A DNA stretch of 30,421 nt from Rubrobacter sp. (GCA_016781775.1 JADDPR010000512.1:1-30421), one strand, 5' to 3'. Shown: positions 14,940 through 22,745, counted from the first letter of the stretch. The notes: a model not told the origin generated them from the sequence alone. A program made the numbers and translations.

Positions 14940-15496
14940 GCGGCCTCTCCGAACGCGGCTCCCCCGACCGACCGCGAGCGCCTCCACAACAGGAGCGTGA
15001 CGGCGTTGTGCAGGGCATGGGCGACCACAGGCGCCAGGATCCCACCCGCCCACCCGTAGAGTGCGCCGAAAAGGAAGCCCGCTCCCACGGCCCACAACGT
15101 CCACACGAGGTAGCGCCTGTCGGGGCCCACGTGGAGGGCGCCGAAGAGCAGCGAGGTCGTCACGATCCCGATCTCGGGCTGAAGCGCCCCCCGAAAGAGC
15201 GCCTCTTCACCCACCCCGGACAGCGCCGCGAGTATCAAGAGGTCACGCCTTCGCGCGCCGTCCACCACCAGCGGGGCTAGCTCCTCGGAGAGCTTCTTGA
15301 ACACCCCGAAGGTTCTGTAAGCGAGCAGGCCCAGGGCCACGGTCCCGCAGGCGGTCGCGACGCCCAGAGCGAAGCTGGGGGCGAATGGCCCTCCGGGGGC
15401 GAAGGGGTTGCGGCCGGAGAGCGCGCCAATAGCGGCTGCGAGAAGGACGAGGGCCCCGTAGAAGATGGTGGCGGTTCCTAGCAGACGGGGTGCCAT
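14936..15496 (-). CDS. CPBP family intramembrane metalloprotease (short form)
   Basis: A 186-residue membrane protein with about five hydrophobic helices and a complete CPBP catalytic set: GVGEEALFRGALQP (motif 1, EExxxR), GALHVGPDRR (motif 2 His) and VVAHALHNAV (motif 3, HxxxN). It lacks the extra N-terminal membrane unit of the other CPBP gene in this window (5247-6308). I took ATG 15496 rather than the adjacent TTG because AAAGG lies 8 bases upstream of it. It is divergent from the phosphomannomutase gene across 117 bases. The downstream anchored protein overlaps its stop codon. Confidence 0.85.
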   Translation of the reverse strand: MAPRLLGTATIFYGALVLLAAAIGALSGRNPFAPGGPFAPSFALGVATACGTVALGLLAYRTFGVFKKLSEELAPLVVDGARRRDLLILAALSGVGEEALFRGALQPEIGIVTTSLLFGALHVGPDRRYLVWTLWAVGAGFLFGALYGWAGGILAPVVAHALHNAVTLLLWRRSRSVGGAAFGEAA

Positions 15497-15612
15497 CAAG
15501 GGGCCTTTGGGCGTTCTGCACAGGCCATCATAGTCCGCTATTGTATCGGAGGTGCGGGGCGATCGAGCCCCGAAAGAGGCGCCGTACTACCCGAAGGTAG
15601 AAGGGAAGCGTA

Positions 15613-16968
15613 GTGATCGACGAGTCAATCTTCAAGGCCTATGACATCCGGGGCGTGTACCCGGACGCCCTGAACGAGGACGTCGCGCGTGACATAGGAC
15701 GGGCTTACGTGTACCACCTCGGGCTCGGCGGCTCGCGCGTCGTGGTGGGCCGCGACATGCGCCTCTCGGGCGAGGCCCTCAGAGACGCCTTCGTCCAGGG
15801 CGTGACCGAGGCCGGGGCGGATGTCCTCAACCTCGGGCTCGTCTCGACGGACGCCCTGTACTTCGCCGTCGGCCACCTCGAAGAGCACGGGGGGGCCATG
15901 ATCACGGCCTCCCACAACCCCAAGAACTACAACGGGCTGAAGCTCTGCAAGGAGCAGGCGATCGCCCTCTCCGGCGACGAGGGGATAAAGCAGATCCGGG
16001 ACCTCATTACCGGGGACAAGCTGCCCCGTCCGGCCGAATACGCGGGCTCCGTCGAAGAGGGCGACATCGCAGATGACTACGCCAAGCACTGCCGCCGCTT
16101 TATAAACACGGAAGGCTTGCGACCCCTCAAGATCGTGGTCGACGCCGGCAACGGGATGGCCGGGAAGATGCTCCCGCCGATCTTCGAGGGCCTCCCCTTC
16201 GAGTACGTGCCGATGTACTTCGAGCTCGACGGCTCCTTCCCGAACCACCCCCCGAACCCCATCGAGCCCGAGAACATGGAGGAGCTCCAGAGCCGCGTCG
16301 TCGAGGAGGGCGCGGACTTCGGGGCCGCCTTCGACGGCGACGCCGACAGGGTCTTTCTCGTGGACGAGAAGGGCCGCACAATCGGGGGCGACATCCTCGC
16401 GACCCTCGTCTCCAAGAACGTCCTGGAGAAGGAGCCGGGGGCGGCGATTGTCTACAGCGCCGTCTGCTCCAAGGCCCTCCCCGAGCTCGTGCGCCGCGAG
16501 GGCGGACGGCCCATCCGCACGAAGGCCGGCCACTCCATCATCAAGCCGCAGATGCGCTCCAACGACGCGGCGTTCGGGGGCGAGCACTCGGGGCACTTCT
16601 ATTTTCGGGACAACTACTTCGCCGACTCCGGCATCATCGCCATGCTGACCGCCGCCGAGCTCGTCGCCCGCCAGGACGGGCCGCTCTCCGAGCTGATCAG
16701 CCCCATCGACCCTTACGTCCGCTCCGGGGAGATCAACTCGGAGGTCGAGGACCAGGAGGCCACCCTCAAGGAGGTCGAAGAGAGCTACGGCAGCCGCGAA
16801 GGCGCCGAGGTAGACCACCTCGACGGCCTGACCGTGCACCTCGGCGAGTGGTGGTTCAACCTCAGACCCTCGAACACCGAGCCCCTCCTCCGCCTCAACG
16901 TCGAGGCAAAGGACGCGGAGACGATGGAGCGTGAGCGCGACGAGCTGCTGAAGATGATCAGAAACTAG
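15613..16968 (+). CDS. manB: Phosphomannomutase/phosphoglucomutase
   Basis: A 451-residue alpha-D-phosphohexomutase, full length for the bacterial PMM/PGM type. Visible features: AYDIRGVYPD at the N-terminus, the phosphoserine Ser100 in TASHNPKNYNG, the Mg site DGDADR (241-246), the sugar-specificity loop GGEHSGHFYF (323-331) and the phosphate-binding RPSNTEP (418-424). EHSGH is typical of enzymes handling mannose- and glucose-phosphates. The product feeds GDP-mannose or UDP-glucose synthesis for glycans. It starts at GTG 15613 behind GAAGGGAAG. It ends at a strong bidirectional terminator. Confidence 0.92.
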   Translation: MIDESIFKAYDIRGVYPDALNEDVARDIGRAYVYHLGLGGSRVVVGRDMRLSGEALRDAFVQGVTEAGADVLNLGLVSTDALYFAVGHLEEHGGAMITASHNPKNYNGLKLCKEQAIALSGDEGIKQIRDLITGDKLPRPAEYAGSVEEGDIADDYAKHCRRFINTEGLRPLKIVVDAGNGMAGKMLPPIFEGLPFEYVPMYFELDGSFPNHPPNPIEPENMEELQSRVVEEGADFGAAFDGDADRVFLVDEKGRTIGGDILATLVSKNVLEKEPGAAIVYSAVCSKALPELVRREGGRPIRTKAGHSIIKPQMRSNDAAFGGEHSGHFYFRDNYFADSGIIAMLTAAELVARQDGPLSELISPIDPYVRSGEINSEVEDQEATLKEVEESYGSREGAEVDHLDGLTVHLGEWWFNLRPSNTEPLLRLNVEAKDAETMERERDELLKMIRN

Positions 16969-17011
16969 GCGGCGTTCGGACCTACACGGGATTCGTTTAT
17001 CCCGCCAAGCA

Positions 17012-17053
17012 GAGAGAAGGCCGGTCGGGCTGAAACCCGGCCGGTCTTCTCTC
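17012..17053. terminator. Bidirectional hairpin between manB and the BON gene
   Basis: An 18-bp stem (17012-17029 with 17036-17053), containing two G-U wobbles, closes a 6-base loop. It sits exactly between the two convergent stop codons, so it probably terminates both transcripts, though no long T-run follows. Confidence 0.8.
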
Positions 17054-17070
17054 GTTCCCCTCGTCTCCGT

Positions 17071-17736
17071 TTAAGAGGAGACGGTCATCAAGTTTTGGAC
17101 TTCCCGGACCCCGGGGGTCTCCGCGGCGATCTCGGTGACCGCCTCCTTGGCGTCCTGGGAGGGGGCAACGCCCCTTATGTCGACCACGTCGTCGTTGACC
17201 TCGACGTTGAGGTGATGCAGGCCGAGGGTACGGGGATCCTCGCCGATCCTGGTCCGGATGCGGTTCTCGATCTCCTCGTGCTGGACCGGCACGTCGCCCC
17301 TCTCGGGGTTGTGGCTGCGGCCGATGAGCGGCCCACTCGACGGGTCGGAGTAGTCGCGCTCGGCCCCGGTGCGGTTAGGGTCCTCGGGCTTCTGGAGCGG
17401 GGGCTCGGCCACGCCGCTCTCGATGCGTATCCCCTGCTGCCCCCCGCCCGACGTGGAGTCACCCTGCGCGCCGGCGGGGGAGGAAGCACCCTCGCTCCCG
17501 CCGCTCGAGCGCGCCACGAGGGCGCCGATGGCGAAGCCTCCGAGGGCGAAAATTCCGTACTTGAGCAAACGAGAGCCAGTAGGCTCGGAAGAACCCAACG
17601 CCCGCTTAGCGAGCTTGGCCTGCGCCTTGGCGGTCTTCGCGGCGGCCTTGCTCACCGTTTTACCAGCTTTCACGGTGGCCTTCCTGCCGGTCCTTGTCCC
17701 CAGCAGCGTACCCGCCGCCTTCGTCGTCTTCGCCAT
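17071..17736 (-). CDS. BON-domain membrane protein with an H1-like Lys/Ala-rich N-terminus
   Basis: A 221-residue protein with an unusual order of parts. Residues 1-50 are Lys/Ala/Thr-rich without acidic residues (KATVKAGKTVSKAAAKTAKA), like bacterial histone H1-like tails. One membrane helix follows (about 58-76, YGIFALGGFAIGALVA). Then comes a Gly/Ser/Pro-rich linker with RDYSDPSSGPLIGRSHNPER. The C-terminal BON domain (about 150-221) has LHHLNVEVNDDVVDIRGVAP and TPGVREVQNLMTV. BON domains usually bind membranes in the envelope. Start ATG 17736 has GGAGG upstream. The basic tail would face the cytoplasm and could touch DNA or lipid headgroups; that is inference. Confidence 0.8.
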   Translation of the reverse strand: MAKTTKAAGTLLGTRTGRKATVKAGKTVSKAAAKTAKAQAKLAKRALGSSEPTGSRLLKYGIFALGGFAIGALVARSSGGSEGASSPAGAQGDSTSGGGQQGIRIESGVAEPPLQKPEDPNRTGAERDYSDPSSGPLIGRSHNPERGDVPVQHEEIENRIRTRIGEDPRTLGLHHLNVEVNDDVVDIRGVAPSQDAKEAVTEIAAETPGVREVQNLMTVSS

Positions 17737-17795
17737 AAATGGCCTCCAAATCTCTTCTAACAGTGATGGATTCGTGATACCCGCAACGACCGGTT

Positions 17796-17818
17796 TAAAA
17801 ACAGACGGAGAGCCGTCT
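17796..17818 (-). terminator. Rho-independent terminator after the small BON gene
   Basis: On the minus strand AGACGG (17818-17813) pairs with CCGTCT (17808-17803) around CTCT and is followed by GTTTTT. The stem includes part of the stop codon of the small BON gene. Confidence 0.7.
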
Positions 17819-18065
17819 AAGCCGTCCTCGGTCTCCCCGAGAGCACGAGCTTGTTCTCCACGCCTTGCACACCGGGGACTCGTCCCACAGCCTCCTCGAG
17901 AAGCCGGCTCTCCTCCCTTCCGGGCACGCTCCCGTGCAAGCTGATGATGAGCCCGCAGGAGCTTATGTTGGGGCGAGGCAGACCGCGCAGGTTCGGGTCG
18001 CGGCCCAGAGCGCCCCGTACCAGCTGGATCAGGTGGGCGTCGTTCGCGACGGCGAGACGGGGCAT
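17817..18065 (-). CDS. Small BON-domain protein
   Basis: An 82-residue soluble protein covering little more than a BON fold: DAHLIQLVRGALGRDPNLRG, then a beta pair around LIISLHGSVPGREESRLLEE and the closing VPGVQGVENKLVLSG. The G-V-P-G turn and VxGVENKL end are typical of BON (osmY-like) domains. No signal peptide is present. The ATG at 18065 lies one base after the stop of the DR2241-like gene, so it is the last gene of the cbiX operon, ahead of a terminator. Its link to tetrapyrrole chemistry is unknown. Confidence 0.75.
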   Translation of the reverse strand: MPRLAVANDAHLIQLVRGALGRDPNLRGLPRPNISSCGLIISLHGSVPGREESRLLEEAVGRVPGVQGVENKLVLSGRPRTA

Positions 18066-18066
18066 C

Positions 18067-18933
18067 CTAGCCCTCGTCCGGCGTAGCGGCGTCCTCGTCG
18101 GGGCGCAGCTTGGGGACGAGGGTGAGCTTGCGGTAGCGCATCCGGCGCTCGTTCAGGGGCTCCTCGAACTCCGCCTCGCGGGCGAACTCGACGCTGCCGG
18201 TCGCCGCGGCGTCCACGAGGGCGGAGAGGTCCTCCTTCTCGCTCGGGGAGAGGCCGATGGCGTCGAGGTCGCGCTTGTTCTCGCGCTCGAAGAGCCTGAC
18301 GCGCCGGGCGAAGGAGACGAAGATGCTGCACGGCTCGGGGCAGGGGATCTCCCCCTCCCCCGGCTCCGACAGGCGCGGGGTGTTCTCGTCGACGTCCCAC
18401 AACGTCTTCTTGAGGCAGACCGCGTCCTCGCAGCAAGCCCTCGCGGCGTTCTGCACCCCCTCGTCCGAGAGGCGCTGGACGCGCTTGTAGATGCCGGACT
18501 GCCGGGCGGCGTTCTCGCGGTAGTTCGTGATCTCGAGCTCCCCATTGCGGTACAGGTGCCAGTGGACGACGCCCGAGGGGTACAGGTAGTTCATGGCGAC
18601 GTAGAGCCCCCGCTCGTCCTCCACGCGCAGCACCCACCCCCGCCTCAGATTCGGCGAACTCTTCAGCGGACGGTACTCGCCCTCCTCCGTGAGCTTGGCG
18701 ATCTCACGGGCCTCCCGCGGGTCGCCATGGACGACTAGCTCCTCGTCTGGAACTCCGACGTTCGCGGCGTGGCGCAGCTCGTAGCCCTCCGGGGTCTGGC
18801 GGACGATAACCTGGCCGAAGGAGCGTCCTTCGGGGGCCTCGCCGACCCAGGCCGCGAACGCGGCGCGGGCTTCGGCCGCCGTGTTTCGGCGGGGGGCCTC
18901 CCCGCCGGACCTCTCAGGAGACGTCGCGCGCAA
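18067..18933 (-). CDS. DR2241-like Fe-S / stabilising-domain protein (CbiX partner)
   Basis: A 288-residue protein resembling the C-terminal part of Deinococcus DR2241, where a CbiX-like chelatase is followed by a stabilising domain and a 4Fe-4S domain. Here the N-terminal 140 residues form a mixed alpha/beta part ending in YPSGVVHWHLYRNGELEITN. Five cysteines then follow: Cys167, Cys168 and Cys173 (ACCEDAVC), Cys198 and Cys202 (CPEPC). They could hold a [4Fe-4S] cluster. The TTG start overlaps the cbiX stop by 20 bases, with GAGAGAGG upstream. A split version of a fusion known elsewhere argues that the two proteins form a complex. Confidence 0.7.
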   Translation of the reverse strand: MRATSPERSGGEAPRRNTAAEARAAFAAWVGEAPEGRSFGQVIVRQTPEGYELRHAANVGVPDEELVVHGDPREAREIAKLTEEGEYRPLKSSPNLRRGWVLRVEDERGLYVAMNYLYPSGVVHWHLYRNGELEITNYRENAARQSGIYKRVQRLSDEGVQNAARACCEDAVCLKKTLWDVDENTPRLSEPGEGEIPCPEPCSIFVSFARRVRLFERENKRDLDAIGLSPSEKEDLSALVDAAATGSVEFAREAEFEEPLNERRMRYRKLTLVPKLRPDEDAATPDEG

Positions 18934-19693
18934 GCTCGGCCTCTCTCCCTTCCGTCTCCCGGGCGCGCGAGACGATCAAATCCGCAACGGACGGGTGGGT
19001 CCCGACCGGCGCGCCGTAGAAGATGGTCTTGTCCGCGCGCTCGGTCACCTCACCGGTGAGACCGAGGTCCTCGGGGATGGTCTCCCTGGTGTGCCAGCCC
19101 TCGGCGATAAAGACCGGAATAAGGACGACGTTCTCGGCCTCGACGCCCTCCACGACCTCCGCTATCGGCGGGTCCTGGTCGAGGAACCCGACCTCCACGA
19201 GGTCGTAGACGCCACGCTCCCTTATCCTCTCGGCGTTGAGGTAGACGACCCCGCCGGAGTTCTTGTTCAGATCGGTGCCGTGCCCGAGCAGGACGAGCGC
19301 CGTCCGGCCGGGCCGCGTCCCCTTGCCCTTCAGGAGGTCGTCCGCCCGCTCCAGGATCACGTCCGGCATCCCCTCGAACGTCCCCAGAGGGCCCGCGTAG
19401 CGGATGGTCCGGCCGTCCCGGTGCGTCACCGGGCCGTCGAGGCCGAGCTCCCGCGGGATCACCTGCTGCGTGAAGTACCCCTCCGAGATAAACGCCGGCA
19501 CCACGGTTATGTTCTCCGACTCGACCATGTCGAGGACGTGGCGCATGGAAGGCTCCTCTTTCCAGAAGCACTCCACCACCTCGTCGAACTCGCCGGTGTA
19601 GTGGTCCCGGACGAGCGCGGCGTGCTCGTAGACGGGCAGGCTGGAGTCCTCGTTCAGGTGCGAACCGTGTCCGACGATGATAAGGGCCTTCAT
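18914..19693 (-). CDS. cbiX: CbiX-type sirohydrochlorin chelatase, two-domain
   Basis: A 259-residue protein made of two tandem CbiX domains. The first begins with ALIIVGHGS (metal-binding His9) and has PAFISEGYFTQQVIPREL. The second begins with ALVLLGHGTDLNKNS and has PVFIAEGWHTRETIPEDLGL. The family inserts cobalt or iron into sirohydrochlorin for cobalamin or siroheme; which metal is used cannot be told. I chose ATG 19693 with GGAGG 11 bases upstream rather than the GTG six codons earlier. It leads an operon with the DR2241-like and small BON genes. A TAGAAT -10 candidate lies 44 bases upstream. Confidence 0.85.
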   Translation of the reverse strand: MKALIIVGHGSHLNEDSSLPVYEHAALVRDHYTGEFDEVVECFWKEEPSMRHVLDMVESENITVVPAFISEGYFTQQVIPRELGLDGPVTHRDGRTIRYAGPLGTFEGMPDVILERADDLLKGKGTRPGRTALVLLGHGTDLNKNSGGVVYLNAERIRERGVYDLVEVGFLDQDPPIAEVVEGVEAENVVLIPVFIAEGWHTRETIPEDLGLTGEVTERADKTIFYGAPVGTHPSVADLIVSRARETEGREAELARDVS

Positions 19694-19736
19694 ATAATCT
19701 CGCGCCTCCACAACTCGCGTAGCAACTTGCCCGCCG

Positions 19737-19742
19737 ATTCTA
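19737..19742 (-). promoter_or_regulatory. Putative -10 element of the cbiX operon
   Basis: TAGAAT on the minus strand in the 135-base gap between the CitG-like gene and cbiX. No convincing -35; the flanks (GGA-TAGAAT-CGGCGG) resemble other TAGAAT sites in this window. Confidence 0.4.
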
Positions 19743-19828
19743 TCCGCAAAGCTTCCAGCCGAACGCGAACAGCCTCACTCGATACGGTCGGACTCTAACG
19801 ATTCGAGCGCGCACCCGGTCTCTCCCGT

Positions 19829-20731
19829 CTACCGCTGCGAAGCGGGCCGTACCCGGCCGTTGAGGTAGGCGGGGCCGCGTTCGACGCCGCACAGGAAGGC
19901 GGCCGAGAAAATCCTGGCCTCGGTCGCGGAGGGCTTGAGCCTCGCGTCCTGCTTCAGGATGCCGTCGAGGTTCGCGATGGCCTGTAGGCCTCGCCTGGAG
20001 CCCGCGCCCCCGGCCTTTACGACCCCGCCGGCCATGCGGGAGACGTCCTCGGCCTCCTTGCGCCCGGCGCGGCGCTCCACGTCCTCGTCGGGGACCTCGG
20101 CGAGCACCTCCAGGTAGGCCTGGACGATCGCGGGACGCGCCGCCTCCACGCGGGCGAGCGCGGCTTCGAGCGCCGGGCGCGCGAGCGAGCGCGTGACCTC
20201 GAAGCCCTGCGCGTACTCCCGGGCGGTCGCGTCCGGCGGGCTGCCCGCGGCGGCGAAGCGCATCGCGTCGCGCAGCGTCGCGTCCCGCCCGGCGCCTAAA
20301 GCCACGCCCAGAGCGCCGTGCAGGGTCCCCCCGATGTGCTCGGGGCCCGCCTGCTCCAGGGCCCTCACAAAGTACCGGACGTCGCCGTAGGAGAGCCCGG
20401 CCAGAACCTTGCCGACCCTCTCCCCGAGGAGCGCCGCCCGCGACAGCGGGGCGAGGAACCCCGCCGCCTTGAGGTCCGCGTATCCCGAGGCCGCCCGTGC
20501 TCCTAGGACGGCTTCGAGTGCCGTCTCGCCCACCGGGCGTTCGTCCGCCCCGGCCAGGGTCGCCGCCAGGGCCGGGACGCCGAGGAGGCGCGTCTCGTGG
20601 GCGACGACGCCGTCCGAGAACCGGGAGTCCGTCCCCGGCATCGGGGCGCTGTAGCCTAGAGTGAGGGCGCTCGAAACGGCGGCGGCGACCCTACCGGGGG
20701 GGACGCCTTCAGGCAGTGATCTCTCCGTCAA
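19829..20731 (-). CDS. Triphosphoribosyl-dephospho-CoA synthase (CitG/MdcB) family protein, divergent
   Basis: A 300-residue, almost all-helical protein. The C-terminal half matches the CitG/MdcB pattern: EYAQGFEVTRSL, YLEVLAEVPDEDVERRAGRKEAE, RMAGGVVKAGGAGSRRGLQA and a final IFSAAFLCGVERG. The N-terminal half carries AAVSSALTLGYSAPMPGTD where family members have the KPGNV region, so that motif is altered. CitG makes the prosthetic-group precursor of citrate or malonate lyase acyl carriers, but no lyase genes are nearby, so a different substrate is likely. The TTG start lies 13 bases after the peroxiredoxin stop, suggesting cotranscription. Confidence 0.6.
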   Translation of the reverse strand: MTERSLPEGVPPGRVAAAVSSALTLGYSAPMPGTDSRFSDGVVAHETRLLGVPALAATLAGADERPVGETALEAVLGARAASGYADLKAAGFLAPLSRAALLGERVGKVLAGLSYGDVRYFVRALEQAGPEHIGGTLHGALGVALGAGRDATLRDAMRFAAAGSPPDATAREYAQGFEVTRSLARPALEAALARVEAARPAIVQAYLEVLAEVPDEDVERRAGRKEAEDVSRMAGGVVKAGGAGSRRGLQAIANLDGILKQDARLKPSATEARIFSAAFLCGVERGPAYLNGRVRPASQR

Positions 20732-20744
20732 CCCCGATCCCCGG

Positions 20745-21203
20745 CTAGAGGGCCTTCTCGAGGTCGTCGAGGACGTCTTCGACCTCGGGCTGGTCGCGGG
20801 GGCTGTCCTCGATCTTCTTCGCCCGGACGACGCCCTCTTTGTCGATGACGAAGTAGGCCCGCTTCGGGAAGCCCGCCTCGTGCTTGACGCCGTACTCCTC
20901 GGTCACCTCGCGCCCGAAGTCCGAGAGCAGGGGGAAGCCTATGCCACGATCCTGGGCGAAGGCCTTGTGCGACCAGGGCGAGTCGACGCTCACGCCCATC
21001 ACTGACGCTCCCATCTCCTCGAAGCGCCCGATCTCCTCCTGCAAGCGGCTCATCTGATCCGTGCAAACGCTCGACCAGTCGCCGGGGTAGAAGAAGAGGA
21101 CGACCGGCCCCTCCCGCCGCGCCTCATCCAGCGATACCCTGTTGTTCCAGTCGTCGCTCGGCAACTCGAAACCCGGTGCCTTCTCGCCTACCTCCGCGGA
21201 CAT
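20745..21203 (-). CDS. Peroxiredoxin, 1-Cys (AhpE/BCP-like)
   Basis: A 152-residue thioredoxin-fold peroxidase. The peroxidatic cysteine is Cys47 in FFYPGDWSSVCTDQM, with the usual Pro and Ser before it. It is the only cysteine in the protein, so this is a 1-Cys enzyme needing an external thiol for recycling. GVSVDSPWSHKAF and FPLLSDFGREVTEEYGV are family blocks. It reduces hydrogen peroxide or organic hydroperoxides in the cytoplasm. The start ATG 21203 is well placed behind AAGGAAGGAG. A TAGAAT -10 candidate is 40 bases upstream, divergent from the ligase gene. Confidence 0.92.
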   Translation of the reverse strand: MSAEVGEKAPGFELPSDDWNNRVSLDEARREGPVVLFFYPGDWSSVCTDQMSRLQEEIGRFEEMGASVMGVSVDSPWSHKAFAQDRGIGFPLLSDFGREVTEEYGVKHEAGFPKRAYFVIDKEGVVRAKKIEDSPRDQPEVEDVLDDLEKAL

Positions 21204-21242
21204 GAAGGTCTCCTTCCTTGGACGATGGTTTCTTCCGGGCGA

Positions 21243-21248
21243 ATTCTA
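21243..21248 (-). promoter_or_regulatory. Putative -10 element of the peroxiredoxin gene
   Basis: Minus-strand TAGAAT within CGGGTAGAAT. The same ten bases recur in the opposite orientation at 21313-21322 before the divergent ligase gene. Confidence 0.4.
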
Positions 21249-21316
21249 CCCGGCCTCCCGCCGGTCGTAGCCGAACGCGACGCGCATGCGCACGGTCACC
21301 CCGCCCTCCGAACGGG

Positions 21317-21322
21317 TAGAAT
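21317..21322 (+). promoter_or_regulatory. Putative -10 element of the carboxylate-amine ligase gene
   Basis: TAGAAT within CGGGTAGAAT (21313-21322), the inverted copy of the site at 21243-21252. It lies about 80 bases before the TTG start. Confidence 0.4.
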
Positions 21323-21403
21323 CACCGTCCGGTGGGGCGCGGACGGCCCCCGAGGAGCCGCCATAGGGCGCGGCGGACGAGATGACATCGCGGAAGGAGC
21401 ACC

Positions 21404-22549
21404 TTGACTAGCAGCGTCGAGAAGCCGACTTTGATCCCGGACGACGCCTACAACGTGGGAGGCGCCGCCGAAGGCACCCTGGGGGCCGAGGAAGAGCTCT
21501 GGCTCGCCGACCCGGGGACGATGAAGCTCGCCGGTGGTGCGCAGGAGATCCTCGCGGGGGCGCCGGAGGGTCAGTTCTCGGGAGAGTTGATCGACTGCGA
21601 GATCGAGGCGAACACCGGCGTCCACGCGGACGCCGAGGGCGTCTTCTCGGACCTCGTCCAGCGGCGGCGCTACCTCCTCTCCGAGGCCGAGAGGCTCGGG
21701 CGCGTGCTCGGGGTGAGCGGGACGCACCCCGTGGGCGACTGGCGCGAGCAGGAGATCATCGACAAGCCGCACTACCAGCGCCTCAAGGAGCGGCTGGGGT
21801 GGCTGATCCGGCGGAACAACACCTTCGCCCTGCACGTCCACTACGCGGTCAAAGGCCCCGAGAAGGCCATCTACATGTTCAACCGCCTGCGCGAGTACGT
21901 GCCGCACCTTCTCGCGCTCTCCGTCAACTCGCCGTTCTGGCAGAGCGAGAACACGGAGATGCAATCCTCGCGCGTCCTGATCTTCTCCCGCTCCATGCAC
22001 CGCGCCGGCCTGCCGGAGCCGATGGGCTCCTGGTCCGAGTACAAGGGCTACGTGGACTACTTACACCGCTCCGGCGCGATAGACAAGCTCGCGGAGATCT
22101 GGTGGGACGTTCGGCCCCAGCCCGCCCTGGGCACGGTGGAGATGCGCGCCTCGGACGCCCAGGCCGATCCCCGGCGCACCGCAGCCCTCGTTTCCCTGAC
22201 CGCCGCCCTCTGCGACGCCGTCTCGGCGGAGTACGAGGCCGGGGAGCTCCACCCCATCGTATCGGCGCGCGAGATCGAGGAGAACAAGTGGAGCGCCCAG
22301 CGCTTCGGCCTGGAGGGCACCTTTATCGACGGGGCCTCCCACGAGAGCGTCCCGACCCGCAAGGTCCTGGATTCCTGGTTCCGCCTGCTCGAAGCGAGCA
22401 CGGACCGCGACCTCTCCGGCGCCGCCCGCCTCCTCGACGAGCCCACCGAGGCGGATCGCCAGCTCGAGGTCTGGCGCGAGACGGGCTCCGCCGTCGAGGT
22501 CGCCCGCGACGCGGCCGAGAGGACCCGGACCGCGGTCGAGAGCGCGTAG
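21404..22549 (+). CDS. Carboxylate-amine ligase, GCS2 / YbdK family
   Basis: A 381-residue ATP-dependent carboxylate-amine ligase related to glutamate-cysteine ligase. It shows LGAEEELWLADPGTM near residue 26 (the EEE metal/substrate motif), GELIDCEIEANTGVHADAEG, GVSGTHPVGDWREQEI, NNTFALHVHYAVKG and, late, LGTVEMRASDAQADPRRTAA. The family includes enzymes of glutathione- or mycothiol-like thiol pathways, but many members have unknown acceptors, so the product is not assigned. The TTG start at 21404 has GGAAGGAG 8 bases upstream. It reads toward the nir relic, whose homology begins 14 bases after its stop. Confidence 0.85.
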   Translation: MTSSVEKPTLIPDDAYNVGGAAEGTLGAEEELWLADPGTMKLAGGAQEILAGAPEGQFSGELIDCEIEANTGVHADAEGVFSDLVQRRRYLLSEAERLGRVLGVSGTHPVGDWREQEIIDKPHYQRLKERLGWLIRRNNTFALHVHYAVKGPEKAIYMFNRLREYVPHLLALSVNSPFWQSENTEMQSSRVLIFSRSMHRAGLPEPMGSWSEYKGYVDYLHRSGAIDKLAEIWWDVRPQPALGTVEMRASDAQADPRRTAALVSLTAALCDAVSAEYEAGELHPIVSAREIEENKWSAQRFGLEGTFIDGASHESVPTRKVLDSWFRLLEASTDRDLSGAARLLDEPTEADRQLEVWRETGSAVEVARDAAERTRTAVESA

Positions 22550-22562
22550 CCCAGCTCCCCCC

Positions 22563-22709
22563 TACGGGGAGACCGTAACCTCCATCCCGCGCGTGGGCCT
22601 CGAGGAGATCAAGAAGCACGTCCTGTCCGAGGACTCCGGCGAGCCCGAGAGGCTTCGAGAGCGGCTTGCCGACGCTGCCTGGTTCGATCCCTGGCAGGAG
22701 CGCGTATAA
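22563..22709 (+). pseudogene. nirB: Relic 3' end of nirB (nitrite reductase large subunit)
   Basis: A 48-codon frame ending in TAA at 22707-22709. It matches the C-terminal end of siroheme-containing NAD(P)H nitrite reductase large subunits: SIPRVGLEEIKKHVLSED aligns with the conserved (W)xxRVGLExxxxVVxxD end, and DPWQERV with the terminal DPWxER. The roughly 800 residues that should precede it are absent; the carboxylate-amine ligase gene ends 14 bases before the recognisable homology. There is no start codon or Shine-Dalgarno for this fragment. It is best read as the scar of a deletion that removed the rest of nirB. Confidence 0.6.
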
Positions 22710-22745
22710 AACAAGACGAAAACCAGTTCGCGGGGAAGGCCAACG

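Noticed and set aside
15625..16839. 404-codon frame opposite phosphomannomutase
   Set aside because: Mirror frame of a well-conserved enzyme gene; composition is an antisense artefact.
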